From Undibacterium_A arcticum (GTDB taxonomy: Bacteria; Pseudomonadota; Gammaproteobacteria; Burkholderiales; Burkholderiaceae_D): a stretch of 64,000 nt of DNA. The notes beneath the pieces are model-generated. The model saw only the letters and a list, made by a program, of their open reading frames with translations. It did not search any database and had not been told where the DNA came from. Made by a program: the position numbers and the translations under genes. The stretch lies in assembly GCF_042660705.1 (NCBI RefSeq), contig NZ_JBHSUQ010000001.1, one strand, 5' to 3'. Of this stretch, positions 31,079 to 41,227 are shown one piece after another (within the stretch, counting starts at the first letter, position 1; every line of letters begins with the position of its first letter).

Positions 31079-32246
31079 GCCTGCGCTCCCGCGTGCTCTG
31101 CCTGCTGCACAAAAAATTTTCGGATGGCCTGCCAGACATCATTCGGATTAGCCAGCACGCTACTGCCGATCTGGGCGCCGTTGCGCTCGAGTTCATCGCA
31201 TATTTTCATCATTTCTGTCTTGTTTGGCGGACGCATGCCCGGTAGCGTTTCGACATAGCCGATGTAGTTCATCTGTGCGGTCAAGTGGGCCAGGAGTTCT
31301 GCCGCGGCGCTGCGGTCCTCGGTGAAATTTTCGCCATCGGAAGCATAGAACAGGTAGCTGTTGTATTGAGCGGGGTCGAACTGCTGATGCAGCAATTCCT
31401 GTGTCAGATGGAAAGCGGTCGATGCCATCGTCCCACCTGAACCGGCGACCTGGAAAAATTCGCTTTCCGAAAATTCCCAGGCTTGGGTCGTATGTGCAAT
31501 GAAACGGGTCTCGACTTTCGCGTACTTGCGGCGAATACCCTGCAACGCGAAGAAGAAGAACGTCTTGGCCAGTTTGCGTTCGGCATCAGTCATGCTGGCC
31601 GACACATCCACCGCGAAGATCACGACTGCATTGGTCACCGGCTTGTGACGCTTGACCAGTTGGCGAAAGCGCAGATCATCATTGGTGAATGGCGCCGGAT
31701 TTACCTGAATCGCGCGCCGCTTGATCGCTTCCTTGATGGTGCGCCGACGATCCAGCCGCGAGCGGGCACCGCGCTTGTCCCAGCCTTCGCGCACCAGTTC
31801 CTGCTCATCACTGCCGCTGGAGCGCTTGGGAATGAGATCGGGCAGCTTCAGTTCTTCCCATAGCCAGTCGACGATGTCGTCAATCTTGAACTCGAGTAAT
31901 AGCTTGACCCCGCCATCCTCGTTGCCGCCGCGCCCGTCGTCGCCGTCATTGTCGCCCGGGCGCGGGGAGGAGGGGCGCAACACTTCGCCCGCCTCACCTT
32001 CACCTTGACCGGCACCGGTCTGCGACTCCTTGTCGGCCAGCCGGAACCGCGCATGCTCCAGCAAGCGCACCGGCACCTGCACGGTGCGATCCTGGGAACC
32101 CGTGATGACATCCGGGCCGGCGATGATGTCGGCCAGATGGCCTGGACCGCCTCGCGGACTTTTTCATTGTGCCGCAGCCAGTCACGTGCGCCGCGCGAGA
32201 ACAACTCATACCACGGCGTTTCGGCAAGGATAGTGTTACGGTTCAC
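31075..32246 (-). CDS. DUF444 (YeaH) von Willebrand A-like protein, N-terminal frameshift
   Basis: The start ATG 32246 gives MNRNTILAETPWYELFSRGARDWLRHNEKVREAVQ. Around 32131-32142 the frame shifts by one base; DIIAGPDVITGSQDRTVQVPVRLLEH continues in the second frame to TGA 31075. The C-terminal half has a VWA/MIDAS-like motif VIFAVDVSASM and SYLFYASDGENF. An acidic, Gly-rich low-complexity stretch (DNDGDDGRGGNEDGG) lies between the two. YeaH-type proteins work with the PrkA kinase by an unknown mechanism. The gene sits 40 bases after prkA and overlaps spoVR. Confidence 0.9.
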
Positions 32247-32286
32247 ATGCCTCCTTTAGACTCGAAAGTCAAGCCGCCACGTCAGG

Positions 32287-34244
32287 TCATTCCTGCGCCA
32301 GTAACGTGGTGACGTAGTTGAGCGCTTCACGTGCGCTATGCAGGTCGTAACCGTATTCGTCGACCAGCCGTTTTTCGACCACCGAGATCTTTTGCTTCAC
32401 TTCTTCATCGGGGCGGGTATTCGAGCTGACCAACCGCAATACATCCCGTCGCTGCTCGAACAGATACTGCTGGACCGCCTCGTGCAACTGGGCGTGGCTG
32501 TCGAGCGTGAATTTTTCGCCGCGCTTGTAGGCGCCCATGGCCTTGCGCACGACCTCCTGCCGGAATGATTGCTTGCCGGAATCCGAAATCTGGATTTTTT
32601 CCTCGACCGCACGCAGGAAACGCTCGTCCGGTTTGCGCTCTTCGTTGGTGATCGGATCCTTGATCTGACGGTTGTCGAGCGTCGCTTCGACTTCATCCAG
32701 GTACTTGTTCAGCAAATCCTGCGCTTCCTGTTCGAATGACACGAACAGCGCCTTGTGCACGTCTTCCTTGACCCAGCGGTTATAAAAGTCCTTGCGTGCC
32801 AGCACCAGGTAATCGACCCATTTACGTTTCTTCTTGGCCTCGATGCGGGCATCGCTCTCAATCCCGTCCTTGATCGCAAGCAAGACATCCATCGTCGTCA
32901 GGCTCTTCACATCGGACTGGATGATCGCATTGGACAGCGCATTAATGACAAAGCGCGGCGAGATCCCGGACAAGCCTTCGTCGGGCAGCTTTTCCTTTTG
33001 CCTGATCCGGGTTGCTTCGGCCCGGTTGACGCCTTCGACTTCTTCATCCCCATGGATCCTGACCTTCTTGGTGAGTTCGGCTTCTTTGTCATCATTTTCA
33101 TGCATCCGGGTCAGGATCGCGAACACTGCGGCCGCATGCAGCACATGGGGATCCAGATGGACGTCACGGAAGGCCGGTGCGGCCGATGAAATCAGTTTTT
33201 TATAGATCCGCGCCTCTTCCTTGTAGTTGAGCGTGTAGGGCACCTGGATGATCACCATACGATCCAGCAGCGCCTCGTTTTCGCTTTCCTGCAGGAACTT
33301 GCGGAATTCGGCCAGATTGGTGTGTGCGAGAATCGTTTCGTCCAGGAAAATCAGTGGAAAACGCGATACCTTGACGTTCTTTTCCTGAGTCAACGTCAGC
33401 AACAGGTACAGGAACTCGCGTTTGACCTTCAGGATTTCGATCATTTCCAACAGCCCGCGGCTGGCCGCGTAGACCGCGCCCGACCATGACCACGCCCTCG
33501 GATCGCCTTCATCGCCATATTCCGCAACCTTGGACAGGTCGACCGACCCGACCAGATCCGCCAGATCGGCGGTGGTGGGATCGTGCGGCGCATAGGTGCC
33601 GATCCCGATCCGGCCGGCTTCCGAGATGAAGATGCGTTCAATCGGCATCTGCATGAAATCGCCGTTGTATTGATCCTCGAGTCGCGCGCGGCAATACGGG
33701 CAGATTTCGCCGATGACTTCAACGCCGTAGGTAGTGCGGAACGATGGGCGCAGGGTGTGCGGCACCAGATGCAACGGTGATTCGTGCACCGGGCAACCCT
33801 GGATGCCATACAGTGCACCGGCATCGGTGTAACTATATTCTTCTAGGCCACGTTTCAGCAGGATTGCGAGGGTCGACTTGCCACCCGATGGCGGGCCCAA
33901 CAGCAGCAGCAGGCGCCGCCCAACTTCAGAACCAGCGGCCGCTGCCTTGAAATAATCGACCACGCGCTCGATCGCTTCATCGACGCCGAACAATTCGTCC
34001 TCGAATAGCCGGCATCGGAAATGACCATGTTGGTCTTCACAGCCGGTCCAGCGGATCATGTCCCACATATATTGGTGCGAACTGCGCGCCACACCTTGCG
34101 TGTCGGCCGCCAAGATGCTGGAGACAAAGTCGGAAAACGGTCCAGACCAGTGTGCAGCTTGTGATCCTTGGTAAACGCTACCAGGCTCTTTACAAAATTT
34201 TCTTGCTGTCCAACCCGATTTGGATCCAGATTATCGTGGTTCAT
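32287..34244 (-). CDS. prkA: PrkA AAA+ serine protein kinase, N-terminal frameshift
   Basis: ATG 34244 begins MNHDNLDPNRVGQQENFVKSL and ends its frame after LHTGLDRF. One T missing from the run at 34134-34137 would give SDFVSSILAADTQGVARSSHQYMWDMI and join the 608-residue main frame. Walker A GPPSGGKST and LIFLDETILAH (Walker B region) mark the AAA+ domain; the C-terminal third is the kinase domain related to cAMP-dependent kinases. PrkA, DUF444 and SpoVR form a widely conserved operon for stress adaptation. A TATACC box lies upstream near 34290. The main frame is otherwise perfect. Confidence 0.94.
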
Positions 34245-34945
34245 CCTTATCCTCCCAACCCAAATGAAATTGGGTCCTGATTCAGGTATAGCGCAAAACC
34301 TTGGACATTTTTTTGACTATCATCATGTCTTCCATGAAATATGCGCCAAATAAACAACTTGCAATCACGGCAAGTGCAATATTTTCTCGTAAAAGCTAGT
34401 CGGCGAGGTCTGACCGACGCCCGACGCCTCCAAAAAATGCCAGCCCGTCATGTGGCCGGCGTACGGCTCGTTCCGAGGTTGTAGATCACGATGTGTGTCG
34501 TTTCCCATGACTGAAAAACACCCGCTCACAACAAAACCTCCCGTCGTTCAGAGGTATCAATATGTCGGGTCTCATCTGTTTAGGACCCGACAACTAGAAA
34601 CTGATGATTCATTAATTGTATATTCATTCGGCAATTTTCCGCTGCAAAAGTTCATGCAAATATAGTCATAATCTGTAACGAATTGCATCATGGCGGACGC
34701 GGAAATCATTCACGGAAATTCTATTTTCGCGGGGATAGGGATAAGAGTGGTCTACATCCACTTTGTATGCAAGCAACAATTACAGTGGCAAAGTGCTGCC
34801 AGCAAGAAATCATTTGTCGTCGCGTTGGATGCAAGCTCCGATTACCTTGATTATAAAAAGGTAGCACTGCGGCGGTTAACCCGGCACGTCGCTGATGAGC
34901 AAGGCGATTACAGGCATTGCTTGCTCTGCGACTGTGGAAGAGCGC
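34245..34945. other. 701-bp intergenic region, no convincing gene
   Basis: The frames at 34450-34665 and 34690-35013 (+) have no recognisable homology and the second runs over the eutC 3' end. Base composition is AT-richer than the surroundings. The left part must hold the prkA promoter. A strong hairpin at 34563-34592 is the only clear structure. Confidence 0.55.
34563..34592. other. Perfect 9-bp hairpin of unknown role
   Basis: TGTCGGGTC (34563-34571) pairs with GACCCGACA (34584-34592) over a 12-base loop. No T-run follows on either strand within 10 bases. It could be part of a small RNA or an operator. Confidence 0.45.
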
Positions 34946-35766
34946 TTATTCCAGCAGGAAATTTTTTTGCGGCGCAGTCAGCAGGCCAGGGTCGCCCGCC
35001 GTTTCGTCCTTGAGGTCGACGCCGGACAATTGTCGCTTGTGTGACTCCGACAATAAATAGTGCAACTTGTAGGCGGCTTCCTCATAGCGCAGTCCAGCAG
35101 GGCGCACGTTGGAGATGCAATTGCGGCTGGCATCGGTCAGCCCGACGCGCGGCATCCAGGTTAGGTACAAGCCCATGCTGTCCGGCGAGCTTAATCCCGG
35201 CCGTTCGCCGATCAACACCACGACGGCCTTGGCGCCGAGCAATTCGGCCACTTCGTCGCCGACCGCAACCCGCCCTTGCTGGACGATGCTAATCGGTGCG
35301 ATGGACCAGTTTTCCGCAGCGATCCGGCGCTGCAGGATAGTCAGGAATGGCGCTGCGTTCTGCTCGATTGCCAGGGCCGACAGGCCGTCAACCACCACGA
35401 ATGCCACGTCGTACGGGCGTGCCGACTGCGGTTTTACTGGGGTCTTCAGTGCTTCCCGCGATGCGGCGTCAAGCCTGCGTCCCAAGTCGGGGCGCTGCAG
35501 ATAGATGTTGCGGTCGGCGGCGGCGCTATGCAACGTTCGGCAAGACGTACCTTGTTCTTCAAGCGATGCGCTTAATGAACGTGCCAACTGCGGTACATCC
35601 AGAGCCAGATGTACCGCGTCGCGCGCCTTTGCATGCGCCAGCTGGAATGCCAGTTGTGCTGCGGTCGGCAAGCTCACGCCGGCACGCCCGAGGGCGATGC
35701 GGGCATCGGTAAATTGGCGCAGGGCTTCCCATGGGTTGGCGATGACGGGTGATTTTTATCGTTCAT
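34946..35766 (-). CDS. eutC: Ethanolamine ammonia-lyase small subunit, N-terminal frameshift
   Basis: EutBC is the adenosylcobalamin enzyme that splits ethanolamine into acetaldehyde and ammonia. The uninterrupted frame from 35677 gives LPTAAQLAFQLAHAKARDAVH, VVDGLSALAIEQNA, GDEVAELLGAKAVVVLIGERPGL and NVRPAGLRYEEAA. The true N-terminus is upstream: ATG 35766 reads MNDKNHP and, after adding one G at 35747-35749, VIANPWEALRQFTDARIALGRAG. It follows eutB by 29 bases. No microcompartment shell gene is present, and no cobalamin synthesis gene either. Repaired length is about 272 residues. Confidence 0.94.
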
Positions 35767-35795
35767 TGCATGTTTTTATTCGCGGCATTGATGCG

Positions 35796-37220
35796 TCAGG
35801 CCGACTGGGACAGGCGTAATAATGCTTTGTCAAAAGATGGCGGCAAGGACGGATTCAGCCGGAACTGCCCGCCGCTGCTGAATATCTGCGTCTTCTGCAG
35901 CCATGCCTCGAATTCCGGCGCGGGCCGCAGGCCCAAGGTGCGGCGTGCGTACAGTGCATCGTGGAACGAGGTGGTCTGGTAATTGAGCATGATGTCGTCC
36001 GAGCCGGGAATCCCCATCACGAAGGTACAGCCGGCCACCCCGAGCAGGGTCAGCAGCACGTCCATGTCGTTCTGGTCGGCTTCGGCATGGTTGGTGTAAC
36101 AGACGTCACAGCCCATCGGCAAGCCGAGCAGCTTGGCGCAGAAGTGGTCTTCCAGGCCGGCGCGGATGATCTGCTTGCCGTCGTACAGGTATTCGGGGCC
36201 GATGAAACCGACCACGGTATTCACCAGCAGCGGCTTGAACTGGCGCGCCACCGCGTAGGCACGGGTTTCGCAGGTCTGCTGATCGACACCGTGATGCGCA
36301 TTGGCCGACAGCGCGCTGCCCTGGCCGGTCTCAAAATACATCACGTTATCGCCGACCGTGCCGCGTTTCAGCGACAACGCCGCGCTGCGCGCTTCGCCCA
36401 GCAGGTCCAGGCTGACGCCGAAGCTGCGGTTGGTGGCCTCGGTGCCGCCGATCGACTGGAACACCAGGTCTACCGGCGCACCGCGATTGATGGCTTCGAT
36501 GGTGTTGGTGACGTGGGTCAGCACGCAGGATTGCGTCGGAATATCGTATTGGGCGATGATGTCATTCATCATCGTCACCAGCTTGATGACTTGCGGCACG
36601 TTGTCGGTGGCCGGATTGATGCCGAACACCGCATCGCCGCTGCCATACAGCAAGCCATCGAGCAGGCTGGCGGCGATGCCGCTGGCGTCGTCGGTCGGAT
36701 GGTTCGGCTGCAGGCGGGTCGACATGCGCCCCGGCAGCCCAATGGTGTTGCGGAAGGCGGTCACCACGCGACACTTCTGCGCAACCAGAATCAGATCCTG
36801 GTTACGCATGATCTTGGACACGGCGGCCGCCATTTCCGGCGTGATGCCTGGCGCCAGTGCAGCCAGCGCGGCACCGTCCACCTCGTCGCCAAGCAGCCAA
36901 TTGCGGAAGTCGCCGACCGTCAGGTGGCTGACCGGCGCAAAGGCGGCGGCATCGTGGCTGTCGATGATCAGGCGCGTGATCTCGTCGTCTTCGTAGGGAA
37001 TCAGCGCTTCGCTTAGGAAGGTGGCGAGCGGTAATTCAGCTAGCGCCATTTGTGCCACTGCGCGCTGTTCCGCACTGTGCGCGGCAACGCCCGCCAGCAT
37101 GTCGCCGGAGCGCGCCGGTGTGGCCTTGGCCATCAGATCCTTCAGGTCGCGAAAGCCGTAAGTCTTGCTGCCGACGGTGTGGGTGTACTGATGTGGTGGC
37201 ACGGTACTTGTATTGGTCAT
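35796..37220 (-). CDS. eutB: Ethanolamine ammonia-lyase large subunit
   Basis: This is the TIM-barrel catalytic subunit binding ethanolamine and cobalamin. I choose ATG 37220 (MTNTSTVPPHQYTHTVGSK), giving 474 residues; the frame is open 54 bases further. Typical blocks are AKATPARSGDMLAGVAA, GRMSTRLQPNHPTDD, SVLTH-like SCVLTHVTNTIEAINRGAP, VMYFETGQGSALSA and CDVCYTNHAEADQNDMD. The frame is intact. Acetaldehyde produced here can be oxidised by the dehydrogenase at 41809. Confidence 0.96.
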   Translation of the reverse strand: MTNTSTVPPHQYTHTVGSKTYGFRDLKDLMAKATPARSGDMLAGVAAHSAEQRAVAQMALAELPLATFLSEALIPYEDDEITRLIIDSHDAAAFAPVSHLTVGDFRNWLLGDEVDGAALAALAPGITPEMAAAVSKIMRNQDLILVAQKCRVVTAFRNTIGLPGRMSTRLQPNHPTDDASGIAASLLDGLLYGSGDAVFGINPATDNVPQVIKLVTMMNDIIAQYDIPTQSCVLTHVTNTIEAINRGAPVDLVFQSIGGTEATNRSFGVSLDLLGEARSAALSLKRGTVGDNVMYFETGQGSALSANAHHGVDQQTCETRAYAVARQFKPLLVNTVVGFIGPEYLYDGKQIIRAGLEDHFCAKLLGLPMGCDVCYTNHAEADQNDMDVLLTLLGVAGCTFVMGIPGSDDIMLNYQTTSFHDALYARRTLGLRPAPEFEAWLQKTQIFSSGGQFRLNPSLPPSFDKALLRLSQSA

Positions 37221-37331
37221 GATGAGGAAATCCGTTGGGAGTGCTTCGGAGCGCTGCATCAGCGGCCCCGTCAACTTCGGCCTGTTGCGTTCGTCGGCAG
37301 CCTACCGCCGGCGAACGCTGACGGGCGCTGT

Positions 37332-38635
37332 TCATGCGGTCAATAGCGGTTCCGACTTGCCGAATTTGATGCTGGTTTCCACCGGCAGCCAGTTGCCCGT
37401 CGATTCCTGCCGTCCCTGCAACAGGAAACGCGGGTGCGCGGCCTGCAATTTCTCGGCAGCCAGCTTGGACAGATCGCCGATCTTGCCTTTTTCATCCGAT
37501 TGACGATCATGCCCAGCTTGGTATCCGGGAAGTCACGCAGCATGTCGTAATCACCGTCGCTGTCGCCGGCAACGAAAATTGGACCGTAGCCTTTTTTGCC
37601 GGACAGTTCGCGTTTGATCACTTCTGTTTTGCCCGGTCCCCAGTTTAGCGGCCAGCCTTTCAGGTAGGCATTTTTGTAGATCTCACCGTCACGCTCCAGG
37701 CGCAGGCCCAGGATATTTTGGCGCAGCACGTTGTAGCCGTATTTCGGCAGGCTGGCGAAGACGGAGACCACGTCTTCCAGCGATGCGGAGCTGACGTAGA
37801 CATCGATGCCGTGATCGCGGAAGGTACCCATCAGACCGCCGATTTCGGTGCACAAGCGAATACCGTGAAAATGCGTGACGCTGACCACGCCGGCTTTACC
37901 GGGTTGCGCAGCGGGGCTGGTGTATTTGACTTTGGTCAGCGCCGCGCCTAACGCCGCATCATTCGACGCTTCGGTCAGTGCCTTCACGTCGGCGACGCTC
38001 ATGTTGGCGAAGAAGTAGATCACCCACGGATAGCCGACATTGACGCCATGCGTGTCATTGACCGCTTCATACAGGTAATACAGTTTGGCGCGGAAATCCA
38101 GAAACTGGACCGTGGCACTGATCTCTTCCAGCGTTTTGTTGCCCGCGAACCCCTTGAAATTTGCGTGCAGGAAGGCATAGTCAGCGTCTAGATCGGCGCA
38201 GATTGACTCCAGGTCAACAACTGTGCCGGCCGCGTTCTTGAAATCGGCCGCGAACGGCCCGGACGGAACATTCTGACGGATGATCACGCTGAACTCGGCC
38301 GGGGTCAGCTTGAATGACAGCGTATTGATCTGATACATCAGCAGCGCTTCCTCACAGTCGTTCATGATGCTGGTATTGTCCCAGTCGAATACCGCATAAG
38401 GACGACGGCTGGCCTTGTAACCGGGCGCAGTGCTGCCGTGGCTTGCGATCAGGTCCGCTATCAGTTGTCGGTTGCGCGGCGACCATTTGGCGCGGTCCAG
38501 ACCAACGCCAGTGTTCTTCGCCGGTGCAGCATTGCCTATCGCGGGCACGCCCGCTAATGCCGCACCGGCTGCGGTCGTCAGCAAGCCGCCCAAAAAGCCC
38601 CTTCGTTCTACTCCCTGTATCATTTTTTTTTTCAT
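37332..38635 (-). CDS. Tat-exported HAD-superfamily phosphatase, C-terminal frameshift
   Basis: MKKKMIQGVERRGFLGGLLT is a twin-arginine signal with the likely AxA cleavage near residue 37, so the enzyme is periplasmic or secreted. The HAD nucleophile motif is FDWDNTSI (D84 and D86) and motif IV is VAGDSDGDYDML. As read, the tail after VNRMKK is scrambled; adding one A to the run at 37488-37492 gives GKIGDLSKLAAEK and a stop at 37332. Placed between a porin and eutB, it may release ethanolamine from phosphoethanolamine outside the cytoplasm, like the periplasmic HAD phosphorylcholine phosphatase of Pseudomonas. That is inference from context. The start codon is followed by ten As. Confidence 0.8.
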
Positions 38636-38741
38636 TACGTGTATTCCTGATTAAAAAGTGGGGCAACAAAACTGTGATGCAAGCCAACGCATCGTATTCA
38701 CGCTGGGCCTGGTTTCACTAGCGTTTGCTCAACGCATAATT

Positions 38742-39551
38742 TTAGAGCGCTTTGTTGATAGATAAAACCAAGGTGCCGGTTGCTGGATTCGACGACTCCG
38801 CCACGCCAGCCGAGTTGAGCGCGCCGGTCGTGTAGGAGTCATATACATTGGTCGCGCCCTTCGCCTTGGTGTAAGCGCCGGCCGCGGTCCAGCCGCCTTC
38901 AAATGTCTTGCTGACGCCGACCTTAATATCCTTCCAGTTCCAGATATTGTTGCCGGTGCCGGCGACGCGCCCATCGCCTGCATGCAGATTCAAGGTATAG
39001 CCGGAACCCATATCATAGTTGACGCCCACATCTAGATAGCCGGTGCCGCGCGCATTAGTTATACCGAAAAAATCCTTGGTGTAGGTGTAGTTGTATTTGG
39101 CGTACAGGAATTTGTAGGTGACGCCAAACGACAACTCGCCGTAGTCATATTTCGTCGCCGTCGCCTTATATTCGGCGCCGGGATATTTGTAATAGTAAAT
39201 CATGCCGCTATAGCCGATATCGCCCGCAGTGGCCGCATAACCCGTATACAAATCCCATTCGAGCGTGCCGTTTTCAATGTAGCGATTGCTGATATTGGAG
39301 AGCCAGGTGCCGGCCGAAAAGCCGCTCGGGTGGGCATAGTCGAGGCCGCCTTGTAAGGCTGGCTGCCCCCAAGTCTGCCGAAATCCGCGCGAGATATATT
39401 GCGTTGCCAAGCTGACGTTGGCGGTAATCGGCCCGGTCGACGAGGCAACTGGTAAGGCCTTGTTGTCCGGTTCGGCCGTTTGCGCCTGCACCGCCGCCGC
39501 CAACAAGCTGAGACATAGTGCCGGCACGAGTTGATTGACTGAATACTTCAT
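38742..39551 (-). CDS. TorF-family putative outer-membrane porin
   Basis: The start ATG 39551 gives MKYSVNQLVPALCLSLLAAA with cleavage after VQA, a clear Sec signal peptide. The mature part has TANVSLATQYISRGFRQTWGQPALQGG, the entry strand of TorF (TIGR02001) proteins. Alternating aromatic beta-strands follow (YYYKYPGAEY, KFLYAKYNYTYTKDF) and it ends LVLSINKAL, without terminal Phe. Length is 269 residues. It lies between eat and the HAD phosphatase on the same strand, so it may let ethanolamine or its phosphate cross the outer membrane. The frame is open far upstream, but only this start precedes a signal peptide. Confidence 0.88.
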   Translation of the reverse strand: MKYSVNQLVPALCLSLLAAAVQAQTAEPDNKALPVASSTGPITANVSLATQYISRGFRQTWGQPALQGGLDYAHPSGFSAGTWLSNISNRYIENGTLEWDLYTGYAATAGDIGYSGMIYYYKYPGAEYKATATKYDYGELSFGVTYKFLYAKYNYTYTKDFFGITNARGTGYLDVGVNYDMGSGYTLNLHAGDGRVAGTGNNIWNWKDIKVGVSKTFEGGWTAAGAYTKAKGATNVYDSYTTGALNSAGVAESSNPATGTLVLSINKAL

Positions 39552-39608
39552 ATTACGTCTTCTCTGATGATTTTTTGGTAGCGACAAAACAGCGATGGAG
39601 CAGCCTAA

Positions 39609-39623
39609 GAGTCCGTCGGACTC
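39609..39623. repeat. Small palindrome GAGTCC-GTC-GGACTC
   Basis: Six-base arms around a three-base loop lie between eat and the porin gene, close to the longer repeat at 39661. A near copy (GAGTCCGTCGGAATC) occurs at 44607, inside the coding end of the AraC regulator. Confidence 0.5.
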
Positions 39624-39660
39624 AGGGTATTTTGTAGCCGATTCTCCGGGGGGATGCCGA

Positions 39661-39685
39661 GCCCTAAGCCCGGCAGGCTCCTGGA
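39661..39685 (-). repeat. REP-like dispersed element, copy A, directly after eat
   Basis: Read on the minus strand, AGGAGCCTGCCGG then RCTTAGGGC matches a second element at 48892-48913 in 21 of 22 positions. This copy lies right after the eat stop codon. Confidence 0.75.
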
Positions 39686-41080
39686 TCAGCTTCCGACCCA
39701 CTCCGCTGCGGCAGAGACCGCGTTGTCGCGATGGTGGCCGGTCAACAGGAAGTAACCGTAACCGAGTGCCAGGAAAGCCACGAAAATGCCGAAAATCAAG
39801 AGATTGTAATAAATCATCGTGGCCATGCAGACGCAAGCGCCCAGTAGTGCGAAGGCTGGGAAGAATGGGTAAAACGGTGCACGGAAAGGGCGCGCCATGT
39901 TCGGCTCTTTGCGACGCAACTGGAACAGGCTCAGCATGCTGATGATGTACATCAGGATAGCGCCGAACACCGACATGGTGACGATATTGGCGGTCAGGGT
40001 CTGGCCGCCGATCTTGATCAGTTCATCGCTGTAAATGGCGGCGATGCCGATTGCGCCACCCGCCAGAATGGCGCGATGTGGGGTCTTGAAGCGTGGATGC
40101 ACCTTGGCAAAATACGACGGTAGGTAAGCTTCCCGTGACAGCGCGAAAATCTGGCGCGAATAACCAAGGATGATGCCGTGGAAGGAAGCGATCAGACCGA
40201 ACAGGCCAAGCCAGACCAGCATGTGCAGCCAGCCGCTGTGTTCGCCTACAATCAGTTTCATCGCTTGCGGCAACGGGTCGTTAATGTTGGCCAGTTTGGT
40301 CCAGTCACCAGCGCCGCCGGCAAATACCATTACACCGATGGCTAGCACCACCAGCGTCAGGATGCCGGTGATGTAGGCGATCGGGATCGAGCGTTTCGGA
40401 TCTTTAGCCTCTTCTGCCGCCATTGCGACACCTTCGATCGCGAGGAAGAACCAGATCGCAAACGGAATCGCTGCAAACATGCCAGGAATCGACGCCAGGC
40501 TGAAGCTGTCTTGGCCGGACCAGCCACCCTTGGTGAAGTTTGCCATCGAGAAGCCGGGAGAAACCACGCCCATGAATACCAGTAACTCGAAAATCGCGAA
40601 CAGCGTCACAACTAGTTCGAAAGTGGCGGCAATCTGCACTCCGATGATATTCAGTGTCATGAACACGATATACGCACCCAAGGCAGCCGTCTTGGGATCG
40701 AGTGACGGGAATTGCACGTTCAGGTAGGCGCCGATTGCCAATGCGATGGCGGGCGGCGCGAACACGAATTCAATCAGGGTGGCAGCGCCGGCCAGATAGC
40801 CGCCGGTCTCGCCGAAAGCGCGCTTGCTGTAGGCGAACGGTCCGCCTGCGTGCGGAATCGAAGTGGTCAGTTCGGTGAAGCTGAAGATGAAGGTGCCATA
40901 CATCGCGGCAATGAAAATCGACGTGATGGTGAAGCCGAGCGTGCCGGCGGAGGCCCAGCCGTAGCTCCAGCCGAAGTATTCTCCGGAAATAACCAGGCCG
41001 ACTGCAATGCCCCATAGTTGCAGGGTGCTGAGTACCGGCTTGAGCACGTGTCCACCGTGCAAGTGCGTATTTGGATTCAT
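39686..41080 (-). CDS. eat: Ethanolamine permease (APC superfamily)
   Basis: This is a 464-residue transporter with about 12 membrane segments. It starts LKPVLSTLQLWGIAVGLVISGEYFGWSYGW, the hallmark of ethanolamine permeases, and has FSFTELTTSIPHAGGPFAYS, FLAIEGVAMAAEEAKDPKRSIP and GYSRQIFALSREAYLPSYF. It brings ethanolamine into the cytosol for EutBC. The gene lies downstream of a ~85-bp promoter block (41143-41227) that is duplicated upstream of the aldehyde dehydrogenase. The frame is intact. Confidence 0.94.
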   Translation of the reverse strand: MNPNTHLHGGHVLKPVLSTLQLWGIAVGLVISGEYFGWSYGWASAGTLGFTITSIFIAAMYGTFIFSFTELTTSIPHAGGPFAYSKRAFGETGGYLAGAATLIEFVFAPPAIALAIGAYLNVQFPSLDPKTAALGAYIVFMTLNIIGVQIAATFELVVTLFAIFELLVFMGVVSPGFSMANFTKGGWSGQDSFSLASIPGMFAAIPFAIWFFLAIEGVAMAAEEAKDPKRSIPIAYITGILTLVVLAIGVMVFAGGAGDWTKLANINDPLPQAMKLIVGEHSGWLHMLVWLGLFGLIASFHGIILGYSRQIFALSREAYLPSYFAKVHPRFKTPHRAILAGGAIGIAAIYSDELIKIGGQTLTANIVTMSVFGAILMYIISMLSLFQLRRKEPNMARPFRAPFYPFFPAFALLGACVCMATMIYYNLLIFGIFVAFLALGYGYFLLTGHHRDNAVSAAAEWVGS

Positions 41081-41142
41081 CTGTGTTCTCCTATCCTATC
41101 TAGTCTCTGGTGCCAGTAATAGTTTTAAAATCAGCCACATAG

Positions 41143-41227
41143 CGGCCAATCGGCGGACATGGCAATTGCCCTGGATTTACTATAACAATCCCTGTTTTCT
41201 GGCGTTATCGAATTTCGGCAAAGTTTC
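41143..41227 (-). promoter_or_regulatory. Conserved promoter/operator block upstream of eat
   Basis: It shares a perfect 33-bp core (41195-41227) with 43490-43522, and looser identity over the next ~50 bases toward the gene, including TTGTTATA and a CCGCC-AT-GGC segment. The core would be the activator site and the rest the core promoter, about 65-145 bases before the eat start. Confidence 0.75.

Noticed and set aside
34690..35013. 107-codon plus-strand frame
   Set aside because: Its 3' part is antisense to eutC and no homology is visible.
37221..37331. Cobalamin riboswitch upstream of eutB
   Set aside because: The space is only about 110 bases and I see no B12-box-like sequence or stem arrangement.
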